Assembly (NCBI GenBank): GCA_017561665.1
Contig: JAFZBQ010000095.1
Location: 1-37,288, forward strand
Direction: 5' to 3'
DNA length: 37,288 nt
Source: Bacteroidales bacterium
Lineage (GTDB): Bacteria > Bacteroidota > Bacteroidia > Bacteroidales > UBA932
Made by a program: the position numbers and the translations under genes. Shown one piece after another: positions 16,557-23,398 of the stretch. Numbering within the stretch: the stretch's first letter is position 1; each line of letters opens with the position of its first letter. The notes beneath the pieces were generated by a model. The model did no database searches and was not told the DNA's origin. It saw only the letters and a program-made list of their open reading frames with translations.

Positions 16557-19500
16557 TTACTTAATCTTACTATAGTCGGGATGTTCACCCATGTAGATAA
16601 CTGAGCCGTGTTCCGAGCCGCGAGTAAAGTTAGGGTCCACGCCAAATGTACGGTCAAACACCTCATCGGCAGATGCTTTGGTTATTGTACCAAATGCCCG
16701 GGAGTCATTAGCACAGAAATCTTCGAACGAGAACGTAAGTCCCGCATAATCCATAATCCTCTCAACGATAGCCTGACGGCTGATTGCGGAGTAGTATGGG
16801 ATGTTATTATTCATACAACTTGTGGCCTCGGATCTGAACACACCTCTGGAGTGCATATAACCACCCTCATAAACGTCAACATAATTAGAGAACTGAGGGT
16901 TAAAAATCATGTGACTCCAAGGAACCGAATTCACGTCTCCTGATAAAGAGAGATTCTTATACCACCCATGAGATTTCATCTCATTAAAACTTTCGCCATG
17001 ATCACAACACATACAAGTACACGTCTGAATAAAAGCATTATGATAGATGTATTCATCTGCCAATTTTCCAAAGCCATGACCTCCTGCTTCATGCTGAATA
17101 ATACCACGGAAATCATATGGATAACCGACTCGACTTACTGGGCAACAAGCTAATGCAGAGCCGTCTCCGTACAACATACATACACCCTCGTAATTGGATG
17201 TGTTTTGCAGAAGAATAACTAAACTTCTTGTAAAATCGATATTATCATTTGCCTTTCGGGCCCAAGAAAAACAAGGCTCCGGAGCCGGAGGGAGAAGACG
17301 ATTTTGAGTGAAATAGCTTCCAAACTTATTCTCAACAATAGTATTAACTGTACCTAAACCACTCTCTGGAGACATTGCAACTACAGCATAAACGTTAAAA
17401 TAGTCTGAGTAGGTCTTATATGGCTCAACATCAAAGAAATGTTCTACAGCCTCATCAGCATTGGAGATATATAACCCGGAAGCGATGTCCTTTGCATCGT
17501 AGCCATCTCCAATTATCACTATATCTATTCCATTCCCCTTAGATGCAGTTTTATATATCTTGTCCTCCCCATCCGCATAGTCATAGTCAAATTGTTCTAC
17601 CACTAACGATGATGTGTAGGATTCATCGTTCAACAAGAAAACCACTTCGCCCGATCTTCCTGAATATTCATGATAGGATGGGTTTGCAAATGTCCCTTCA
17701 TTAACTTCAAATGTTGAGACCATTTCTTGTGTCATCTCATCAAGAGTGATTGTTATTTCAGTTTTTCCAGTGCCAGATGACGGTAAAACTGAAATCCATT
17801 CAGGGCAACTCTGAATGCTCCATTCTTTTCCGGCAGGAGCTCTAACCAGTAATGATCTGCTTAATGAACCATTTAATGCTCGAATCAATCTTCTACTTAT
17901 TGAAAAATCTTTGTGGGCACTGATGCGTTTAAACTCTCCCCAGACCAGATTTGACTGATACCTTGAGATTGACTGTTCCGATACCTCTACTGTTAGATTA
18001 TCCTTACCCACACCATCGAATGCACCACTCATAGTGTTCGGTACTTCACCTGACTTACAGACAATTGATGTTAGATTAAAACAATCCCTAAAAGCTCCCG
18101 ATCCAATATTAATCAATGATGCTGGAAGATTCAATTCAGATAATTGACCGCAACTAGCGAATGCCCCATCCCCAATCTGAAGCAATCCTTCTGGGAAAAC
18201 GATGCTCATTAATGATCCACATCTCTCAAAAGTATGAGAGCCAATCTTCTTCAAGGTAGATGGCAACACAATGGATGTAAAATTATTGTACGAAAAAAGC
18301 CCATCATTTGCGTTTGACTCTTTAGAATTAAGTTCTACCGTTCCCTCTGGTATTATTAATTCTCCTTGAAATTGACATCCTGTAAATGTGCTAACATAAG
18401 CAGTCTCAAATACAGTCACATTATTTAGACACAAATGTCCTTTAAGGCCCGAACAATAAGAAAAAATACCTGCCTTTAAAACAGTGATTTTATCCGGAAT
18501 AATCAAATCGCCTGTAAAACCACCACATTCTTCGAAGGCCTTAGCCCCTAAATACTCCAGATCATGTGGGAGTACTAGTGAACCAGAAAAGCCGCTACAC
18601 TTTGAAAATGCCTCATCTCCAATTACAGTTAATGTTTCCGGCAAAAGTAAGCAACCCGATAGATTTCTGTCTTCTTTAAAAGCACGGTACCCAATTGTAT
18701 GAACACTCGAGAGAGATAACGAAGTTAATAATCTACACTGATAGAACGCATTATCTCCAATCTCTTGGACTGATTCCGGAATAATCAATGCTCCAGAAAT
18801 ATTTGTATTTGAAAATGCTCCATTGCCAATTTTTACGAGATATTCTGGAAAGACAAAATGATATAATGAACCCTTTCCCTCAAAAGCCCTATCGGGAATA
18901 ATGTCATTATTTAGAATACTTTCCTTCATGTTAATTGCTTCTAATATCGTCATCTCGTCGCGCATATAATAGAAATCATCTTCATTCACGCTACCCACAA
19001 CCTTCAGATTCCTAATTTTTGCGGGATTCTTACCGGCGGCAGAGATAACATCACCCAGAGTTCCCGGAGTTTCAACGTTAACTACATAGTACTGGCGGGC
19101 GTCACCGCCGTGAGCATAACGGTCTTCTGTCCAATCTGTAATCTGTGTTGAGCTAAGAACAAGTTCATATTCTCCTGAAGGCACCTTTTTGTTGAGGGTG
19201 ATGTCAACATTCATCTGTTTGCCCGCCTGATAAGTCACGACGTCGCTCTGTTTAAAAGAGTATGAGATGCCATCCAAGGTGATGGCGAACAGCTTCTCAC
19301 CTGCAACAACGCTTTGCGGAATCACAATCGCCCTGAAAGCCCCGCTCTCTTGCGGGCACATTACGATGCCGTCCAGTTGGGGTGCGCCGAGTGCGGTGGC
19401 TACGCCAGTAGCGAAATCTATAGTTGCCTTGCGGGTAGTATTTGTGAGTAACACGCTCTTGCTGATAGACTCGAATTCTCCTGATTCAAAGCCGGTACCT

Positions 19501-20060
19501 TCCAATAATGATACTTGCACGGCAGAGAGTTTGTGGCTAAGCGGAATACGCACTTTGGATTCAGTGGGTGTGACATTCTCTACTTTGCCCCATAAAAAAT
19601 CAGAGGCTTCATATCCAGAGAGCACAGATGTCGTTGCTTCTGTACTCTGGTCCTTCTTAACCTCAAAGCCACACGCATCTATGTTATCGATCTTGGACAT
19701 ATAGGGATAATACAGGTAGATATCAACGTTTGTATTTATGTCCTTGTAGTATACAGGTCTGAGAGGAGTCCACTTCTGGTTTGGCTCGTCAAACACATAC
19801 TTCACATTATCTGCCTGGTTGCCGCTGGCCAGCAGCGTACCGGCCACAGTGTTGTTGTCGGTGTAATTCACCGCAAAGAGGCCCACGGCGTCCTTGTCCA
19901 CAAAGCCCTGGGCCGTGGCTTTGGTGTGGACCTGGTTTATGGAACCGTCTATGTTCATCGGGATACGACTGCCGGAAGGCAGCTCGAAGTCGGGCTCTTT
20001 TGTGCAGGAGGCAAGCAGCACAATCGATGCCGCCGCCAGAAAAAGTTTGAGTTTTTTCAT
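16557..20060 (-). CDS. Chimeric surface lipoprotein: fimbrillin-like, BspA-type LRR, BACON-like and M64 peptidase
   Basis: This 1167-residue protein has a lipobox (LLASC, Cys19). Residues about 30-300 are fimbrillin-like, with GYEASDFLWGKVENV at 149-163. Residues about 385-690 carry around a dozen BspA-type leucine-rich repeats (IPESVQEIGDNAFYQC and relatives). Residues about 720-825 look like a BACON domain (WISVLPSSGTGKTEITI). Residues about 840-1115 form an M64 (IgA-peptidase-like) metalloprotease with HEAGGHGFGKLADEY, zinc ligands His990 and His995 and catalytic Glu991, and a downstream SEATSCMNNN segment. An adhesin with a protease at its end is the natural reading; the target is unknown. 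The LRR and peptidase parts look more AT-rich than the N-terminal part. Confidence 0.88.
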   Translation of the reverse strand: MKKLKLFLAAASIVLLASCTKEPDFELPSGSRIPMNIDGSINQVHTKATAQGFVDKDAVGLFAVNYTDNNTVAGTLLASGNQADNVKYVFDEPNQKWTPLRPVYYKDINTNVDIYLYYPYMSKIDNIDACGFEVKKDQSTEATTSVLSGYEASDFLWGKVENVTPTESKVRIPLSHKLSAVQVSLLEGTGFESGEFESISKSVLLTNTTRKATIDFATGVATALGAPQLDGIVMCPQESGAFRAIVIPQSVVAGEKLFAITLDGISYSFKQSDVVTYQAGKQMNVDITLNKKVPSGEYELVLSSTQITDWTEDRYAHGGDARQYYVVNVETPGTLGDVISAAGKNPAKIRNLKVVGSVNEDDFYYMRDEMTILEAINMKESILNNDIIPDRAFEGKGSLYHFVFPEYLVKIGNGAFSNTNISGALIIPESVQEIGDNAFYQCRLLTSLSLSSVHTIGYRAFKEDRNLSGCLLLPETLTVIGDEAFSKCSGFSGSLVLPHDLEYLGAKAFEECGGFTGDLIIPDKITVLKAGIFSYCSGLKGHLCLNNVTVFETAYVSTFTGCQFQGELIIPEGTVELNSKESNANDGLFSYNNFTSIVLPSTLKKIGSHTFERCGSLMSIVFPEGLLQIGDGAFASCGQLSELNLPASLINIGSGAFRDCFNLTSIVCKSGEVPNTMSGAFDGVGKDNLTVEVSEQSISRYQSNLVWGEFKRISAHKDFSISRRLIRALNGSLSRSLLVRAPAGKEWSIQSCPEWISVLPSSGTGKTEITITLDEMTQEMVSTFEVNEGTFANPSYHEYSGRSGEVVFLLNDESYTSSLVVEQFDYDYADGEDKIYKTASKGNGIDIVIIGDGYDAKDIASGLYISNADEAVEHFFDVEPYKTYSDYFNVYAVVAMSPESGLGTVNTIVENKFGSYFTQNRLLPPAPEPCFSWARKANDNIDFTRSLVILLQNTSNYEGVCMLYGDGSALACCPVSRVGYPYDFRGIIQHEAGGHGFGKLADEYIYHNAFIQTCTCMCCDHGESFNEMKSHGWYKNLSLSGDVNSVPWSHMIFNPQFSNYVDVYEGGYMHSRGVFRSEATSCMNNNIPYYSAISRQAIVERIMDYAGLTFSFEDFCANDSRAFGTITKASADEVFDRTFGVDPNFTRGSEHGSVIYMGEHPDYSKIK

Positions 20061-20101
20061 CCTGTTCTGTTTATAGTTATTGATTATTATTCTTTGTCTA
20101 T

Positions 20102-21025
20102 CTACTCAGCAGTACCGCTGATTGTGCCGCCGTCTTCCCAGTCATCTATAATGAGACTCATCGGGGCTTCAGTCCAAGTGTTGCAAGTTAGGCCGCCGAT
20201 AGAGCCTGCCGGGTAATTCCTGGTGGGAGTCTTCTTGCATTGATACTCCTGTCCCTGGCTGTTGCGGACGCTCACGGTAATCTCCACATCCTTGAGCGAG
20301 ACGGGAGCAGACATAATGAATATCCTGAACGTTGTCTCTTCAGTGAGGACTATATTATCCATATCTATCTGGATCTGCGAGGAAGTTTTTGTCGGGATAA
20401 TGACAGGTAGCTCTGCCATAAGATCATAGTATCCTTCCAGGGCAAATACTTTTGAAGGCGCAGTTACTGCAAGTTTTGTCCATGTTCCTGCAGGAAGAGT
20501 CACATTAGGCCTTATTATGCAGCACAGGTGGTGATATGTGAAGTGCAAATCGCCGCCTTCAACAGATGACGTAGGGTCAGTATACATATAGTCGTATGGG
20601 CCGATATGTGCTGTACTGGCAGTACTTGGCTGTTTCTGACCGGTGAACACAACCGGAATATGATTACGGTCCAGGTAGATATCACCAATGAAAGGATAGT
20701 AGCTGTAATAAACAGATGATGCCTTGAACGCCCATCCGCCACCGTCAAATTCCGCATTACCTGCACCTGCCCCGGATGTCATTTCAAAAAACACCTGACT
20801 ACCGGTATTCGGATAGATGCCGACGGTGTCGTTTTGCGTCCAGATGAACGTAGTGTTATCAACAATGCTCGTCTTTGTCTGGGGAGTGTCGTCCAGAAGG
20901 ATGAAATCATCTGCAGAAAAGGTAAGCTTGTTGACAAGTGATTCTGAAGTAGGATCGGTATGTTCACAGGCCGTCAGAAACGACAGTGTGACCGATAGTA
21001 ATAAGAGTAATCCGATTCTTTTCAT
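20102..21025 (-). CDS. Fimbrillin-family lipoprotein
   Basis: This 307-residue protein begins with a lipoprotein signal peptide ending in FLTAC (Cys20). The mature part has the fimbrillin pattern: KTSIVDNTTFIWTQNDTVGIYP near the N-terminus, YYSYYPF, then LHFTYHHLCCIIRPNVTLP, and a C-terminal region ending in ITVSVRNSQGQEY and TWTEAP. It is likely surface-anchored. It lies 12 bases after the 42-residue peptide gene and 41 bases before the large chimera, so it is probably the first large gene of the operon. Confidence 0.82.
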   Translation of the reverse strand: MKRIGLLLLLSVTLSFLTACEHTDPTSESLVNKLTFSADDFILLDDTPQTKTSIVDNTTFIWTQNDTVGIYPNTGSQVFFEMTSGAGAGNAEFDGGGWAFKASSVYYSYYPFIGDIYLDRNHIPVVFTGQKQPSTASTAHIGPYDYMYTDPTSSVEGGDLHFTYHHLCCIIRPNVTLPAGTWTKLAVTAPSKVFALEGYYDLMAELPVIIPTKTSSQIQIDMDNIVLTEETTFRIFIMSAPVSLKDVEITVSVRNSQGQEYQCKKTPTRNYPAGSIGGLTCNTWTEAPMSLIIDDWEDGGTISGTAE

Positions 21026-21037
21026 AACTCAATGGAT

Positions 21038-21166
21038 TTAATCATCTCCCTCGTCGTGCCAGTTATCGCCTGATCCACTAAGAATCTCCGCTTCTACGTC
21101 ATAAGGGATAGCCTCGAATTCAGGCTTTTGATAAATCTGCTTGGGGGTTGTTTTTGGTTTCATCAT
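21038..21166 (-). CDS. 42-residue peptide gene leading the fimbrillin operon
   Basis: Two adjacent ATG codons (21166 and 21163) open a 42-codon frame ending in TAA. The product starts MMKPKTTPKQIYQKPEFEAI and ends in an acidic GSGDNWHDEGDD tail. It has no signal peptide and no membrane segment. Small proteins of this form (YxxPxxE...SG(D/N)...acidic end) recur in front of fimbrillin-type loci in Bacteroidales, in my memory of such genomes; their function is not known to me. The following lipoprotein gene starts 12 bases later, so the peptide is co-transcribed with it. Confidence 0.65.
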   Translation of the reverse strand: MMKPKTTPKQIYQKPEFEAIPYDVEAEILSGSGDNWHDEGDD

Positions 21167-21213
21167 CGTTATTGCATATTAGATATATATTAATTGTTCA
21201 TTGTCCCAGGCCA

Positions 21214-21425
21214 TACAAAAAGAAAGTGTGGAGCGATTAGTTTATCTGGAGAGAGGCTCTGGACGGCCCAAACGCAAATAAACAATACTCCACACCGTAA
21301 AGCACGGTGATGAGAACTGCGCTCTCCTTGCGTTTAGAAATTGTCCAGATTTCTCTCCAAGGATAAAAGCGAAACACTTTCATCTAATATGTCCGCCGGA
21401 TAAGGGCCAATAGCCCATCATCCTG
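21214..21425 (-). ncRNA. Rod-shaped structured RNA or leader upstream of the fimbrillin operon
   Basis: A long series of perfect stems shares one axis: 21222-21229 with 21374-21381 (8 bp), 21241-21246 with 21362-21367 (6 bp), 21248-21254 with 21352-21358 (7 bp), 21258-21264 with 21343-21349 (7 bp), 21270-21277 with 21328-21335 (8 bp), and an apical hairpin 21293-21298 with 21304-21309 (6 bp). On the minus strand a TATATTTG promoter element precedes it, a small hairpin (21423-21398) lies at its 5' end, and a U-rich run (CUUUUUGU) follows the rod, as in a terminator. That gives a transcript of about 210 bases. It may be a free small RNA (6S-like in shape) or an attenuating leader. No known RNA family was recognised. 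Confidence 0.55.
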
Positions 21426-21431
21426 CATCTA

Positions 21432-21439
21432 CAAATATA
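21432..21439 (-). promoter_or_regulatory. -7 element for the rod RNA / fimbrillin operon
   Basis: On the minus strand TATATTTG fits TAnnTTTG perfectly. No TTTG is seen 19 bases upstream, so the -33 element is poor. No better promoter was found between the rod and the 42-residue peptide gene. Confidence 0.5.
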
Positions 21440-21469
21440 AAGAATAATTCTGTTTTTCTGCGTCTATTA

Positions 21470-21500
21470 TTTGGATAATCATTTCTATTGCCTACTTTTG
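21470..21500 (+). promoter_or_regulatory. Consensus promoter of the small-protein/GNAT pair
   Basis: TTTG (21470-21473), exactly 19 bases, then TACTTTTG (21493-21500). Transcription should start near 21507, about 16 bases before the 55-residue gene. It reads away from the fimbrillin operon promoter. Confidence 0.8.
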
Positions 21501-21522
21501 TATTGATTTAAATAATTAAACT

Positions 21523-21690
21523 ATGGCAACGGCAATTAAAGCAATACCTACCCTTTATGGGGATGAGGCGAAGAGATTTGGGGAGGCTGCACTTCGGGCT
21601 GAGCTGCGGTACAATCCGAAGCGCTCGAAGAAGTTATCCGAGCGCCGTAAGAATGCCCGTGCTCTGCTCAAGAAGGCTGGTCTGATTTAG
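21523..21690 (+). CDS. 55-residue small basic protein, candidate antitoxin
   Basis: The ATG at 21523 follows a perfect promoter and opens a 55-codon frame that starts MATAIKAIPTLYGDEAKRFG and ends KARALL-type sequence, KKAGLI. It is rich in Lys, Arg, Ala and Glu, and is predicted to be mainly helical. Similar 55-65 residue proteins opening with MATAIKAIPTL are, from memory, found before GNAT genes in Bacteroidales. The GNAT gene starts 15 bases after its stop. The size, order and spacing fit an antitoxin, but no ribbon-helix-helix or DUF1778 pattern is evident. Confidence 0.7.
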   Translation: MATAIKAIPTLYGDEAKRFGEAALRAELRYNPKRSKKLSERRKNARALLKKAGLI

Positions 21691-21705
21691 TTCGGCGCCA
21701 CTTAA

Positions 21706-22314
21706 GTGATGGGCTTTCTTCAAACCCATTGTTTCTTCAGCCCGTATACAGAACAAGTTGCTGCTTCGTGTGAGTCTTTCTCTTGCGGAGACAGCGATAT
21801 GGACGACTTTTTCCGAGGTGATGCGTTTGAGTATGCTGTGTTCAAGATGGGACGCAGTTATTGTTTCCGTTTGAACGACTCCCCGAATGTAATCATCTGT
21901 ATTTTTACTATTTCGAACGATAGTATTCGCATATATGATCTTCCACGCAGCAGGAAAGATCATATGCAGCGTATTACTCATCATCAAAAACGACTCAATC
22001 GATATCCGGGTATACTGATTGGCCGAATCGCCGTCAATGAAAGGTATTCGAGAAAGGGCATCGGCAGCGAAGTACTTGACTTTCTCAAAGAGTGGTTCGC
22101 CGATGTAAGCTATCCATCTGGGTGCAGGTTTATTATTGTTGATGCAGTCAATGACACAGAGACATTGAGGTTCTATCACAAGAATGATTTCGTGTTCCTA
22201 TTCTCATCGGAGCAGCAAGAAGAAGCGTATACTTCTCGTCCAGATAAGGATGAGAGGGATAATCGGAATCCTTCACGGACAAGAATAATGTACTACGACC
22301 TGCTCGACTGGTAA
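21706..22314 (+). CDS. GNAT N-acetyltransferase, candidate TacT/AtaT-like toxin
   Basis: This 202-residue protein has the layout of the toxin-type GNAT group: an early FSCGDSDMDDFFRGDA segment, FTISNDSIRI, the acetyl-CoA loop RIAVNERYSRKGIGSEVLDF, then CRFIIVDAVND, LRFYHKNDFVF and a C-terminal RIMYYDLLDW. TacT and AtaT acetylate aminoacyl-tRNA and block translation; the resemblance is in the motif order. It is 20-40 residues longer than TacT, mainly through a hydrophilic insert rich in Glu, Asp and Arg before the last strand. Co-transcription with the preceding 55-residue gene supports a toxin role, though a protein- or metabolite-modifying enzyme is possible. Confidence 0.75.
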   Translation: MMGFLQTHCFFSPYTEQVAASCESFSCGDSDMDDFFRGDAFEYAVFKMGRSYCFRLNDSPNVIICIFTISNDSIRIYDLPRSRKDHMQRITHHQKRLNRYPGILIGRIAVNERYSRKGIGSEVLDFLKEWFADVSYPSGCRFIIVDAVNDTETLRFYHKNDFVFLFSSEQQEEAYTSRPDKDERDNRNPSRTRIMYYDLLDW

Positions 22315-22318
22315 AACA

Positions 22319-22349
22319 AAACGAGGCCCTCGAAACGGGGGCCTCGTTT
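22319..22349. terminator. Bidirectional terminator between converging genes
   Basis: AAACGAGGCCC-type left arm (22319-22329) pairs with GGGCCTCGTTT (22339-22349), a perfect 11 bp stem. It ends the GNAT gene and the long minus-strand lipid operon. The 18 bases starting at the GNAT stop codon are identical to those at the end of the thioredoxin-fold gene. Confidence 0.9.
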
Positions 22350-22367
22350 GCGATTCAGGAGTAGAGA

Positions 22368-22739
22368 TTACTCCTGTACTGCCTCTTCTACTTTCTGGGC
22401 AGCTTCTTCGATTGTCTGTTTAGCCTGGTCACTCACGTCTTCGAGAGCCTCCTGAACCTGTTCGGCAGCTTCCTCTACGGCGTCCTTAACGGTTTCGCCT
22501 GCTTCTTCTACCATTTTCTTGGTCTTGAGAGCGGAAACCTTCATAGCGGCCTCAGTCCAGATGGCAGCCTGCTCGGGAGTCAGCTGTTCACGGTCGATAG
22601 AAGCCATAATAGCTTCTGCCTTCTCGATGTTTCCTTTTTCGCAAGCTTTGTCAAGCTTCTTCATCTTGCACTCGAAAGAGTTGCAGTTGCATGATACGAG
22701 GCAAATTGCGACGATCAACAGAGAAATGATTCTTTTCAT
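22368..22739 (-). CDS. Small helical lipoprotein
   Basis: This 123-residue protein has a lipobox signal (ICLVSC, Cys17) followed by a Cys-rich start (NCNSFEC). The mature part is almost all predicted helix: a first section (LDKACEKGNIEKAEAIMASI) like a single helical-repeat pair, then a long stretch of EEA/VQEA heptad-like repeats that suggests a coiled coil. No enzyme family is recognised. It lies 21 bases after the cytidylate-kinase-like gene and is the last of the rsfS operon. A structural envelope role is a guess. Confidence 0.75.
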   Translation of the reverse strand: MKRIISLLIVAICLVSCNCNSFECKMKKLDKACEKGNIEKAEAIMASIDREQLTPEQAAIWTEAAMKVSALKTKKMVEEAGETVKDAVEEAAEQVQEALEDVSDQAKQTIEEAAQKVEEAVQE

Positions 22740-22760
22740 AGTAATTAGTATTAAAGTGGG

Positions 22761-23396
22761 TTATTGTGTTTTTCTGTTTTTATACATTTCCACAACCAGG
22801 TCGGCGGTTTTCTCCAGGCCGAATCGACTGGTGTTGAGGCAGATGTCATAGCTGGCACCGTCGCCCCATTTCTTGAATGTGTAGTAATTGTAATAGCTGG
22901 CGCGCTTGCGGTCGGCGTCGGCGATGAACTTTTCGGCCTCGGCCTCTGACAGATGCTCGCGCTCCATCACCTTATCTATGCGGTATGGCATATCGGCGGT
23001 GATGAACACAGACAGCAGGTTGGGATTGTCGCGCAGCACATAATCAGCGGCGCGGCCCACGAAGACTCCGGAGCCCTTCTCCGCGATGGATTTGATGACG
23101 TTGCTCTGAAGGGCAAACAGGTCGTCGCCGGAGAGATTGCCGGCGTCGGAATAGACTCCGGAATCGGCATAGACGGAACCGCGGAGGCCCAGGAAACGGG
23201 CAAAGCGGCCGGTTGCGGACCGTTTTTCGTCACGCGCGTCGAATATCTCCGGGGCAAGGCCGCTCTCCTTGGCAGTAATCATCAGCAGATTCTTGTCATA
23301 GACCTCGATGCCGAACCTGGCGGCAACCATTTTTGCCACCTGCAGTCCACCGCTGCCTATCTGCCGTCCTACGGTAATGATGATTGAATCTGCCAT
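22761..23396 (-). CDS. Cytidylate kinase-like family protein
   Basis: This 211-residue protein begins with a P-loop, ITVGRQIGSGG (residues 7-17), then has FGIEVYDKNLL and a lid-like Arg-rich region (ADRKRASYYNYYTFKKWG) with YDICLNTSRFG after it. That is the layout of the cytidylate-kinase-like (Cmk2) family, distinct from the main Cmk. It should phosphorylate a nucleoside monophosphate or a related small molecule; the substrate is not known. It starts 2 bases after the MATE transporter stop. Confidence 0.85.
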   Translation of the reverse strand: MADSIIITVGRQIGSGGLQVAKMVAARFGIEVYDKNLLMITAKESGLAPEIFDARDEKRSATGRFARFLGLRGSVYADSGVYSDAGNLSGDDLFALQSNVIKSIAEKGSGVFVGRAADYVLRDNPNLLSVFITADMPYRIDKVMEREHLSEAEAEKFIADADRKRASYYNYYTFKKWGDGASYDICLNTSRFGLEKTADLVVEMYKNRKTQ

Positions 23397-23398
23397 AG

